Part shown: positions 26,801 to 35,319 of the stretch, piece by piece
Position numbering within the stretch: position 1 is the stretch's first letter
Layout of the letters: each line of letters starts with the position of its first letter
Assembly (NCBI RefSeq): GCF_013426205.1
Contig: NC_089422.1
Coordinates: 6,014,001-6,078,000, forward strand
Source of the DNA: Metarhizium brunneum
Lineage: Eukaryota > Ascomycota > Sordariomycetes > Hypocreales > Clavicipitaceae
DNA: 64,000 nucleotides
Direction of reading: 5' to 3'
Translations under genes and position numbers: made by a program
Notes under the pieces: generated by a model
Seen by the model: the letters and a program-made list of their open reading frames with translations, nothing else
Told to the model about the DNA's origin: nothing
Database searches by the model: none

Positions 26801-26867
26801 AACAAGGAACAAGCGACGCGCCGACGGCGATTTAGACGACTCTTCCCACAAGAGGATGTGTCAATAG
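23829..26867 (+). CDS. Hypothetical Lys/Gln-rich coiled-coil protein with Cys-rich domain and VKQEP repeats
   Basis: Not a recognised named family. One uninterrupted frame encodes 1012 aa from ATG 23829; an upstream in-frame ATG at 23709 would add 40 residues but lies before a TATA-like box. In order: a Gln/Pro/Tyr-rich N-terminus; a basic, charged stretch; a compact region at about residues 358-434 with spaced C, C, C and H-x2-C residues (WIQSAPC, CRWEDCPG, FRVAFDELP, LHLRCFEEVF), resembling an uncharacterised fungal domain; a Lys-rich coiled coil with LLQAKE(R/Q)LEEAK repeats near residues 626-675; and an acidic C-terminus with two perfect 24-residue repeats plus a partial third. Each full repeat carries VKQEP, which matches the SUMO-acceptor consensus. 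Basic tail (TRNKRRADGD). Nuclear location is inferred. Confidence 0.7.
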   Translation: MGAMDDYNNAAQNTDMGRRQPSNMTNTVTRAPQRRRPNTAYDGHDYGQQQHTVNANHDGYPSVVNNQALGRDVETHFSSVSWPPNSGPALGLQPSAPQCYNQMNEPPLYHAMKLPYEAPSYQTMLNHSGRVSRQSLSQNPSSSQEFAPQLLPLPVYSQHQYIPPGYHQPSEGYDINEANGATAVDAARPSQQACRQGRVKTSRPTASHDVADSNTEYAATDHENDKDSNDAPDIRKQKRCQKKYEDQKPERDPKTGRFSQVCNRRKQKKEGRPDTKPEEVYENFENFRLRKGINLKAKNIPKGESNEGFEYNKYGQLNRKTFSTEDIREIVEFKIEESQESKVPPKDSQEPPKKDFTMWIQSAPCQTGDRLDLDWDQNCRWEDCPGKNRTVRPGQFRVAFDELPNFTGKGLVDPLKPALVLHLRCFEEVFSREETQKYLTDGVLKGDRREFESEDRNIVRLDKDGKDHSRTIIEEWRKATYKAQEAIAQKMVDAKREAGARNNNSGSGDCEFYQEPTYSAGHLASLTFALTAWYTDQNTKYRTMDGNGTRARKRNERNEERPKGIRATFDYSFGDIEYYKKAKEGQQNYRNKQPEEKKKAASKQPARKKQEDTKHRDSSDDPETKLLQAKERLEEAKKGLLQAKEQLEEAKERLDDAQQNYDEAEEKRDAQKHVPKKKATKKKGKRNNPAAQTAVEEASESLETAKRDCRRAPKERSSAKDTDAVEESPRSLQQSAKSHAPAHTDDLGERSGNEPAKENSEPSYNDAIYDPSSFWLCLTDANGVFEGESLYTLPGTAGQDQLADNKNLNCPGSLGANQGEWLENCHKPQESLPIGLTREDVLLWQEPMSTPTSYASMSSTQMLTAWASQGRVLEEVPDSDEDRPLRVKQEPSQQRVLEEAPDSDEDRPLRVKQEPSQQRGLQELPDYNNNSDPRTVPSRVAAPRKRGQRQISDYNDAEEAPSTKRARTAAPQQVSNTAAACHIPSYGPNRPTRNKRRADGDLDDSSHKRMCQ
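26439..26609 (+). repeat. 72-bp coding tandem repeat (2 full copies plus partial third)
   Basis: Copies at 26439-26510 and 26511-26582 differ by very few bases (V versus A after EE); a shorter, diverged copy follows from 26583. In frame they encode RVLEE-x-PDSDEDRPLRVKQEP-type units. The near identity of the first two copies suggests recent duplication or gene-conversion upkeep. Confidence 0.9.
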
Positions 26868-27682
26868 GGCGGATGGCATCTTCCAGCGCGGAGGCGGCAG
26901 GAATCGGAGGCGCTTAGTCCCAAGACTATTCCGGCGGCGCTGCTCAAGTCACAGAGGCAGAAATAAGGGATATTCGGATAGCTATGGTGTGCGTATTACA
27001 TGTGTTTGGTTGGCCGGCTTGCCTAGTTTCAACCGGAATTGCGTTTTGAGGATTGGAAAAGTGTGTAAAGAAAGGGGGAGGGCACTTGCCGAAAACCCTG
27101 ATAAGAGATGTATACCGTCTCTGTTTTTTCTTTCCTCTGTCGTCTTGTATATATATCAAGCTTGGTGCTGTTTAATCGTTTAGAATGGAGTTATTTGCAA
27201 ACCCGTCGCTCAGTTAAGAAGTAGTTACGTGAAACGTCGTTGTGAGCCCCCGCACGCCGCGTCCGTCGAGTTCGTCATCAGATAACCCACGCGCAAGATG
27301 GTCGTTGAAATTCGCGAAAACCCGGAAACCAGGCGAAATAACTACCGACTCGTCCACGGGCAACTGCCGTCACCCTGCATTTCCTTCCACCCCCTCCCTT
27401 GCTCCCCCGCTGGCGATGCAACCCCGGCGAGACTCGGCAGACCCTTAATATTTCTAATCAGCCGTCACGGAAGGGCAAGCCAATCACGCCGCACGCCGCG
27501 AGCAATTACAGTAATCGCTTGGTAAGCGGAGCCCCTCGCCAAGTTCTAGTGGACCTGGGACAAAACTTGACTCCATTGGGAAGAATTGCATCATGGAGCT
27601 CGATCCTCCTGGCAGGCCGCAGGATGCCTCCACGCAGTTCTCTTAAATAACAATCTTGCCAGAGCCCCCATCGTGCACATCC
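26868..27682. other. Intergenic region
   Basis: 3' flank of the VKQEP-repeat gene and promoter of the flavin-reductase-domain gene. No further gene seen; the open frames just before 27683 overlap it out of frame. Confidence 0.4.
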
Positions 27683-28684
27683 ATGCCTCCCCTCCGGCTT
27701 GCTCGCCCAACGCCTCGCCCGTCATCTCATCTCGTGCGCCATCGCACCCTCACGGCCCCGTTCAACATGTCCCGCGCCGCCGCCGCCGCCGCCGGCCGCA
27801 ACCCGCACCCGGACTTCAAGACGGTCGAGTCGTCCCGTCCCCCGGCGCCCCGGGCCTCGTTCAACGTCACACAGACAACCGCGCCAGACTGGACGTTTGG
27901 CTCCGGCGCAAACACGCCGGAGCCGCCGTCGGCCCACGTCTCCATCGACCCGTACGAGCCTGGCCGCCCGGCCGTGTTCAACTACAAGCTCCTCATATCG
28001 GGCATTGTCCCGCGCCCCATTGCCTTCTTGTCCACCCGGTCGGGCGACGGGTCGACCAACCTCGCGCCGTTTAGCTACTTCAACATGGTGAACCACGACC
28101 CGCCGCTGTTTGTCGTCGGCTTCGCCAGCTCCGTTGCTTCGGCCAAGGATTCTCTCAGAAACCTGCTCGAGTCCAAGGAGTGCGTCATCAATGTCATCTC
28201 GGACTCGTTTGTCGAGGCTGCCAATTCGACGAGCATCGACGCACCGTACGGCACCTCGGAATGGGATGTTAGTGGGCTGACTGCGGAGGAGTGCGACGTG
28301 GTCAAGTGCCCGCGGGTCAGGGAGGCCGTGTTTAGTGTGGAGGCGAAACTCGACATGGTGAAGGAGTGGGAGAGCAGGGTTTCCGGCCAGAAGACAGGGG
28401 TCATGGTGGTATTGGAAGGGGTCCGATTTTGGGTGAGGGAGGACGCTGTCAATGAGGATAGAAACATGATCGATCCTGCGGTAAGTCGGATTTGGATGCG
28501 AAATTGGCAACCCGGGTGAGCTGTCGTCGTGTGCTGACCGAGTTTGTAGGTTTTGAGACCCATTGGAAGGATGGGGGGCATCACGTATAGCAGAACGAAT
28601 GAGGCCTTTGAGTTGCCAAGACCCAAGTTTGAGGAAGATCTTGGCGGGCATCAAGGGCTGGAGAGGATCAAAACTCAAAAGTGA
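27683..28684 (+). CDS. Flavin-reductase-like (FMN-binding split barrel) domain protein
   Basis: Member of the flavin reductase-like/DIM6-NTAB group that binds FMN in a split barrel; the substrate is unknown. Exons 27683-28480 and 28550-28684 (intron GTAAGT...TTTGTAG) give 310 aa. The domain runs from about residue 98 (YKLLISGIVPRPIAFLSTR) through NLAPFSYFNMVNHDPPLFVV to the second exon (VLRPIGRMGGITYSRTNEAF). The first ATG is followed by an Arg/Ser/Thr-rich stretch without acidic residues (RLARPTPRPSSHLVRHRT), which would suit a mitochondrial presequence; an internal ATG at 27767 (MSRAAAAAA) is the alternative start. Converges on PDE1 with about 280 bp between the stops. Confidence 0.85.
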
Positions 28685-28963
28685 GAGAAGTGCTCTCGTC
28701 GAAACACGGGTGTCCTATGCTAAGCGGGAACTCATTAACAACAGCAGATTATAGAGTAGACCCCAAAAAGTGGTATACATATAGATATGTAAGTACCTTG
28801 AGACGTCATCCATTCATGCATCATGATGTGTATAATCTCCAAGCGTGCACAACTCCCGCACACTTCCTCGTCTACCCAACTCCCCGCCAGATTTGAAAAA
28901 AAAAGAAAGAAAAAAGAAAAGAACAAGGGGGAGGGGCAGAAAAAAGAACAAAAGCAATGCCGG

Positions 28964-30628
28964 CTAAAAGTACAGACTCATTCCCGATTTGGACATTATG
29001 AATTCACACCCAAGATTCATTTCCTTCTCATAGTCCTGTAATTGCTGCAATATGGTATCTCCCACCTGTGGTCCGTCTTCCAGTCGCTCCTTGACGTGAA
29101 TGATGATCACCTTGAGGCCCTCAAGCGGCTTTTTCTCGAGAATAGGATCCATTGGCCCAAAATCATGCAGGGACAGTTCATCGGTAGGTGTCGCCAGATG
29201 CGGTGTATCAGCATGGTCCGGTGTTGCCTCCTGTTTCGGTACCGTTGGCTTGATCGACTTCGGTGATACAGAGTCATCATACATAAAGCCCGGTTTGCCG
29301 AAAGGATTCCGCCGCTGGTTCATGATTTCATCCATGCTTGAACGTTTCCTTTTTTTGGAATCAAAGGTCCCAAGCTTCTGCGCAACTTCAACCTCATTCG
29401 CTAGCACCCGTAATTCTTCCATTAGAAAGCCCGGCTTCAAGTGTCCAAATAGTCGGTCATTGCTTTGAGAATCGTCGTATGAACATTCAATAAAGATTGC
29501 GGCCAGTATGCCAGAGACAATTCTGGGAGCAGCTTCTTGCCAAACGTACAGGTTCCGCGGACTGAGGGAGATACTATCAGGTTCAACATCTCCAAAAATG
29601 AGCACCTCGCGGCGATGTGACTGATCTCTTATAAAATAAGCGCTCGAGTCATAGACGCAGATTTTTTCCTGCTCATTGCTGGCAGCAAACTGCGTCGATG
29701 ACACCGCCGAAAATGCAGCCTGGCTGAGCAAACCAGTAGCCTTGGGCGTAGGTTGCATTGCCGTGTGGTAGTGAATATCTCTTCTGGGTGTTTGCGACGA
29801 AGCATCATGACTGCCAAAACGCGTCGACACACTAGAGGCGGAGCCCCTATGAGGATGTCTCTCAATACAGTGGCCGTGACTGACACTCCAGGTCTTAACT
29901 AACAGACCGTCGCACACTTCCATATACCCCTTTCCTTCACCATCTCCGAGAGCTGGGCTGCCACCCTCAACAAGCCTCAAGTAGGTGAGCAGGCCGGCAC
30001 CATTATTCTCGTCACTTAAATTAGGCCAGATAACGTTATTGAAGATGTGGTTCTTGAACGCTTGGATAGTACTGGGTAATCCAGCAAGCTTCTTGGGGCG
30101 AGTCCCCGGCAGACCAGCCGTATTAACAACAAACCCAGAGATGTGGTCGAGATGAGGATGGGTAATGAGATATGTGTCGACCAAGGATCTCGTGACATGA
30201 GCCGCATTAGCGGCCGCGGATGCGTATGGTAATTCCAGTCCAGCAAATGCTCCAGTACTTAATGTGAAAGGTAAGTTGGTAGGTGGTGTTGAGGGGTAAG
30301 ATTCTTGTAGCAGACGGGTGATGGCAGAGAGATGGACGCCAGCGTCAACGGCGATGATGGATCCTTTAGACCATTTCTCGGCGACGGATCGTACCAGAAA
30401 TGCTGTGATGTTGGATTCTTGCGGTCCTCCTCCAGAACCCTAAGAAAAGTTAACGACACGCGTGTTGATGAGATCATTGCAAGTCGACACCCCGACCGAG
30501 TGCGGCCCAGAAGAGTGTGCGCCTCGCAGGCCTTAAGCAGCGGCAGGCAAGATCTTGACGGTACGGAATAATCAGTGAGAACTTACTAGAACAATGACCT
30601 GCAATGCAGGATCCGCGACCTCTCCCAT
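28964..30628 (-). CDS. PDE1: Class II (low-affinity) cAMP phosphodiesterase
   Basis: Hydrolyses cAMP and so tunes PKA signalling; relatives are yeast PDE1 and Magnaporthe PdeL. Exon 1 is short (30628-30587, MGEVADPALQVIVL), followed by a 147-nt intron (GTAAGT...TTCTTAG) and exon 2 (30439-28964); 505 aa. Family features seen: GSGGGPQESNITAFLVRS at the N-terminus, VDAGVHLSAI, the metal-binding HPHLDH (residues 108-113), SVSHGHC, an IFGDVEPDS segment and IFIECSYDDSQSNDRLFGH. A Ser/Thr/His-rich insert (after the SHGHC motif) and a Lys/Pro-rich loop before the final catalytic segment look disordered, as is common in filamentous-fungal members. Confidence 0.92.
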
Positions 30629-33600
30629 CGCAAAATTAGGATGTCCCTTCGAACTTGGTACTTCCTGTTCGTCTCTGTCCTCCTCAACGGGGCGATCCCT
30701 GGCCTAGGCGCAGATAGATCCAAGGACAAAAATACGTTTCGGCGTGTTCTAGTCGTTTCGCAGCTACACGTCATCAAAACTACCAAGAGAGCATTCGCAG
30801 AGGCCAAAACAGTTGCTGCTCCGTCCTCGCTGCCAAAAACCGCACGTGATGCTGATGATGTTGATGGTGACTTGAGCTCTACAATACGTAGCTCTTGGTG
30901 GCGGCGCCCGCTTCGTAGTTACACCGTAAGCTTTTAGCTCTCAACCAACGACGGGCTGTAAGCTCCGGCCAGCGGGCGAGAAGGATCAATCTGAATGGTC
31001 AGGAGATGGGTCCCCGGTATCTTGTACATATGCCGTAATTTACCGTCTTTGTTCAAAAGGTGACACGTTCCGCATTTGCAAGATCTAAATCATGGGGCAC
31101 AGGGGTGACACGAACCATGGGCAATACTGAACCTTTTTCGACAGGATCGGCGACAGGAAGCGGACGTTGATGCCAATAAATTGCCGGCGAGCAACAGGCT
31201 GAACTCCGCGCGTGACTCGATAGAGCCATGTGGTTCGCAAGATGCACGCCTTGGGATTGGATGTTGGAGACCGGAGATCCCGTCCATTGATCGGCAGTGA
31301 GTTATCAGGTCTGTTGCTTGCCTGGCATGGGGTAATGCTGGAGCTTTTGTCTGATAGTAGCCTTTGTATTACAGGGTAGCGGCGAGTACTTTGCTATTCC
31401 TGGAGAGCAATCAGGAAACGGTCGAGCAATCAAAAGCCGAACAATGGCAGCAAAATGGAGCTTTGCATGACAGCACAGCACAGATCCTGACTGAAGTGGC
31501 GCCGTTGCCTCACTGCTCCAAACTGCATGCACATGCACGTCGCGAACCAGGGCACCATGTCGGTGGCTTCGGCGATCCCGCTGGGCTGGTGTGAAGCTGC
31601 CATGCTGCCAGGGTAGCATTCCATTCCATTCGGGACGACTGTCCCAGTCCTGGCCACGCAGTCCGCCTATTGTGGTCTCGACTTGATCGATCAGCACTCC
31701 GTGACTTTTATCGATCCGACTCCCCATGTCCACTTGCCTGGCTGTCAGTGAAGCTGATGCGCCATCAAGGTATGGTGGAACCATCTTGAATGGGATGGCG
31801 GCGTCGCCTAGAAGTGGTTCATCCACTTCATCGCTGACGGGTAGTTACTGCCTGACTTGGCTAGTCGGCTCAGCCTAGCTAGCAACCTTTGTCTGTCGAA
31901 TTATGGCGGAGGTACGTAGTACTGGAACCGTTGATTAATTGTTGAATAATCGGGGGACTATAACAGCTTCGTCAGCGTAGGCATACAAACAACCCCAAGG
32001 AGGAGAATGAGAGACGCTGGTGAAATAAAGTTGTGTCGAGATACCAAAGGTGCCCAGGCAGGTAATTCAATGTTGGTGGGAGGAGAGGGCATACGGGCAG
32101 GTGCTATCTGGGCACCTTCCAGTCCAGATCCGCACATGCATGTGCCACTGGCTGGCGGGCCCTGACGTCTGCAAAAATCCAGACATTACGGATTCGATCA
32201 ACATATCCTTTAAGCCAGTCTTTGCATCCATAATTCCTTGATTCCTTAATCCCTCCCCTTTTCTGTTTTTGCTATTCCTTCCTCACTTCTCCATCAACAG
32301 CCGCCTTCACTGGCAACTGGCTCGGACGGGGCACTCCTTGAACAACCCACCCCCTGACAGGACGACGGATTTACAATAATATGAGATTGCCGAAGCTCCA
32401 GACTAACGTCACGAGTACCCATAACTCGATGATGCGAGCCTAGGGTCTACTGACAAAATTCCATCAGGTAGTGGGTAATGCAGCTGGCTGGAAGCCTACT
32501 GTCGAAGCGGACACTTCTTGGGTCCGCTATGCGGAAGGGCTCAACCAAGTGAAGGCAACATCCATTGCCTCGCCCTGGTCGTTTCACATTGAGTCAGGGC
32601 CTAATTGTGTCCTCGTAATGCAAATCCAGGTACAATGACAGCGTATTTCGCTTACAGCCTCCCTCCGAAGAGTCATACGGTAGCACGACATGCCACGCGC
32701 AACCTCGAGGCGAGCAAGGACAAATGGCCATTCAAGAAACAAGCCACCATGTACAACAAGATAGCATTCTACAACCAGAATCGCAACGCGAGGATAGCAT
32801 ATTGGATCTTGCCGCGAACATCACTAGACGTCACGGTCTCGCTGCAGTATGTATAGACAAACCCAGACGCGTTCTGACGGCTGCGCGAGGGGCGAGGCCG
32901 TGAGCACGGAGTTGTGCGTCTTCTAGTCATACTTCTCTGGTGGCGTTGAGACCCTCTCGCAAATAAATAGGCACCTCGCTTTCAAGTTCGAAACTAGTCT
33001 TCTTATCTTGGATGCACGAATCGAAAACTGAACCTAAAGCCAAAAGTGATTCAAAAGACGTTTCCTTGTCGTTCTTCCTTCGACTCAGCGGCATAGCTTC
33101 TCCTCCAAGTTCAACCACAGTAATATATCCCATGAAAAACTACTGCCTTCACCAGAAGGAAGAGTTCCATGTCGATCAGGAATGGGTACATCTATTCAGT
33201 TCTGAAACGCGTACAATTCGGTCACCCAGACGGATCCGTCGTCGACGGCGCAGTGTAATCTCGCCTTTTTGAACCACTTGCATCACCGCCTGGCTGGAAA
33301 TGGGTAGAGCTGGGTTAGGCTTTGATTGCTGGGATTGGATGTAAGTGGCTTGCACGTAATAGTGTTTTATTCCCCCCGTTCGTAGCGTACACATGCTAAC
33401 CTTAAAAAAAGGCCATGCGTTGTTGACTTGCCACAAATCTCCGCATCCGACTCCCTAGCAGAGGGGGAAACCTGGGGTGCCTATTGCAATCTACTCTTCG
33501 AAATTCAACTCTGAAGCCGAGGTTCCGCTTCCGTTCCTGAAATAAGGGCGCGGCTAATGGGGAGACTTGTCCCGATCGCTATGCCGCCACTACCTCTAGA

Positions 33601-33767
33601 TCGACCCACGATGTTATGAACGGAGCCGGGTGAACTGCCAGAACCGTCTCGTCTACGGTTACGTATTAAGGATTTAAAGGCAGTTTTCGCCTTTATTTGG
33701 GTCCATTTTCGTCTTTTAACATGGACTGTTAGCGTGTTGATTGTTTTTCACGCAATTGGGACACATC
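30629..33767. other. 3-kb intergenic region
   Basis: Holds the PDE1 promoter at its left end and the hydroxylase-like gene's promoter at its right end. A 98-codon plus-strand frame at 30641-30937 begins with a signal-peptide-like segment only 12 bp from the PDE1 ATG, but it has no other support. An 11-bp inverted repeat (AAGGTGCCCAG) at 32047-32057/32108-32118 is near chance expectation. Nothing else recognised. Confidence 0.4.
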
Positions 33768-34817
33768 ATGGAAACTCAACGCAACCCCAAAGACTCTATG
33801 AGGTCTACTTGGCGGCGCTCGCCTCGCTCGGAGTGGACCATCTACCATCGTCTCATAGACCGTCTTGACGTTCATCACGTCTTTCTCGATAGGCCTGTAC
33901 CCGTGCACTCAAAAGATGACCCGGTGCCATATTTGCCGGACTGGCAGATGCACAGATGGATCCTGATCCATGCCGTTATCCCGTTGGCTATCCACCACGC
34001 CTTTGTTTACTTCACAGGACGCAATCTCAGTGTCATCGGTGCATTTGCTTTATACCATGTCTTCCTCACATTTAATAGTGTCCGCGAGATACAAATTCTG
34101 CGCAGACTAGGCCATATTCACGGCTTCCTTGATGGAGACAAGCACGAGCGAGACGGTGTGCCAGACGTTAACGTCAAAAAGGTCTTCATGTCACTCCTCT
34201 CAGCAAGCAACGTTCGCCCGATGCTAGTCATTATTCTCGCGTACAGAAAAAACCAGCTTCCCTCCTCCATAAGCTGGACGTGGCTCCCGGTCGAGATTGC
34301 ACTATACGGCCTGGCCGTCGACTTCTGGTTTTATTGGTATCATAGACTGATGCATGATATGGGCAGCCTGTGGCAGTTCCATCGCACTCACCATCTGACG
34401 AAACACCCAAACCCTTTACTGTCTCTGTACGCGGACGGCGTCCAGGAAATCTTTGACATGATTGTCATTCCATTGTTGGCATTCTACACCATCAAGCATG
34501 TGTTTGGGCTTCCCATGGGCTTTTACGAGTTGTGGATGTGTCATCAGTACTTGATCTTCACTGAGGTCTTGGGACATAGCGGACTGAGAATCTATGCGAC
34601 CGCGCCGACGCCACTGAGCTGGTTGTACAAATGGCTTGATGTAGAGGGTATTATTGAGGATCATGACTTGCATCACCGAAGGGGCTGGAAGAGCAGTTTC
34701 AATTACGGCAAGCATTCGCGTGTGTGGGACACTATTTGGGGCACAGTGACGGATCGGGTTGAGTGCAAGGCGGGAAACATTGACTATGTCAATACAGCCT
34801 CGTTTCCGATGTGGTGA
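33768..34817 (+). CDS. Fatty acid hydroxylase / sterol desaturase superfamily membrane protein
   Basis: Non-haem di-iron membrane oxygenase by family. Single exon, 349 aa from the first ATG in frame (METQRNPKD). The three histidine boxes are intact: HRLMH (residues 192-196), HRTHH (205-209) and HDLHH (299-303), plus the conserved GHSGLR before the last box. Hydrophobic segments occur around residues 60-110, 145-190 and 225-245, as expected for an ER protein with the boxes facing the cytosol. Which lipid it acts on is not evident; it is not clearly ERG3, ERG25 or SUR2. Neighbours give no pathway clue. Confidence 0.87.
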   Translation: METQRNPKDSMRSTWRRSPRSEWTIYHRLIDRLDVHHVFLDRPVPVHSKDDPVPYLPDWQMHRWILIHAVIPLAIHHAFVYFTGRNLSVIGAFALYHVFLTFNSVREIQILRRLGHIHGFLDGDKHERDGVPDVNVKKVFMSLLSASNVRPMLVIILAYRKNQLPSSISWTWLPVEIALYGLAVDFWFYWYHRLMHDMGSLWQFHRTHHLTKHPNPLLSLYADGVQEIFDMIVIPLLAFYTIKHVFGLPMGFYELWMCHQYLIFTEVLGHSGLRIYATAPTPLSWLYKWLDVEGIIEDHDLHHRRGWKSSFNYGKHSRVWDTIWGTVTDRVECKAGNIDYVNTASFPMW

Positions 34818-35319
34818 GGCCGGTTGATGTATGGCAGAGCGGGATTTTGAGAACCTGGCTATATCACTAGATTGAGTTGGAGAGAGGAGGTTGCCAGAAG
34901 TTGCCTATCAAGAGATTGCTGGTTACACTGTATGCTGACAGCAAATGAATTCCTTTATCAACAATTCCCAGCTTGGGTATGGCCAAAATCATTTGCTTAA
35001 TCGGGTTGAGACACAGTTTCGCCGTCGCCCACAATGCCCAGCAACATTCTCGTCCAGTAGGGTCTGGTGCTTTTGCAAGCTTGAGTTTATTTACAGTTAC
35101 CTGTGGCCAATCACGGTTGGTTCCCCAGCTCCAAAACTGTTAGTCATCCAAATACCCTTTGCCTGCAACCTTCTTTGATGCGTCATTCGGCGTTTGTGAC
35201 TCGACCCGCATGTCTGCTTGACCCAGAAAAAAAGTCATCTCGTGGGGCAAGCCTTCATGTAGCTGCGCTTGTGGACTTCGCAATCTTGTTATATTTTCAA
35301 CGTCGTCCCGCCCTCGCCG
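34818..35319. promoter_or_regulatory. Intergenic region with TRZ1 promoter
   Basis: About 500 bp between the hydroxylase-like stop and the first usable tRNase Z ATG. No other feature recognised. Confidence 0.35.

Noticed and set aside
27699..28678. Long antisense and alternative frames (up to 318 codons) over the flavin-reductase-domain gene
   Set aside because: Arg/Gly/Pro-rich mirror frames caused by high GC at third codon positions; the sense frame has clear family motifs.
31305..31826. 173-codon minus-strand frame between PDE1 and the hydroxylase-like gene
   Set aside because: Sequence lacks any family-like motif and no splice partners were found.
32047..32118. 11-bp inverted repeat (AAGGTGCCCAG) around a 50-nt loop
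   Set aside because: About one such pair is expected by chance in 64 kb; no flanking element or promoter link.
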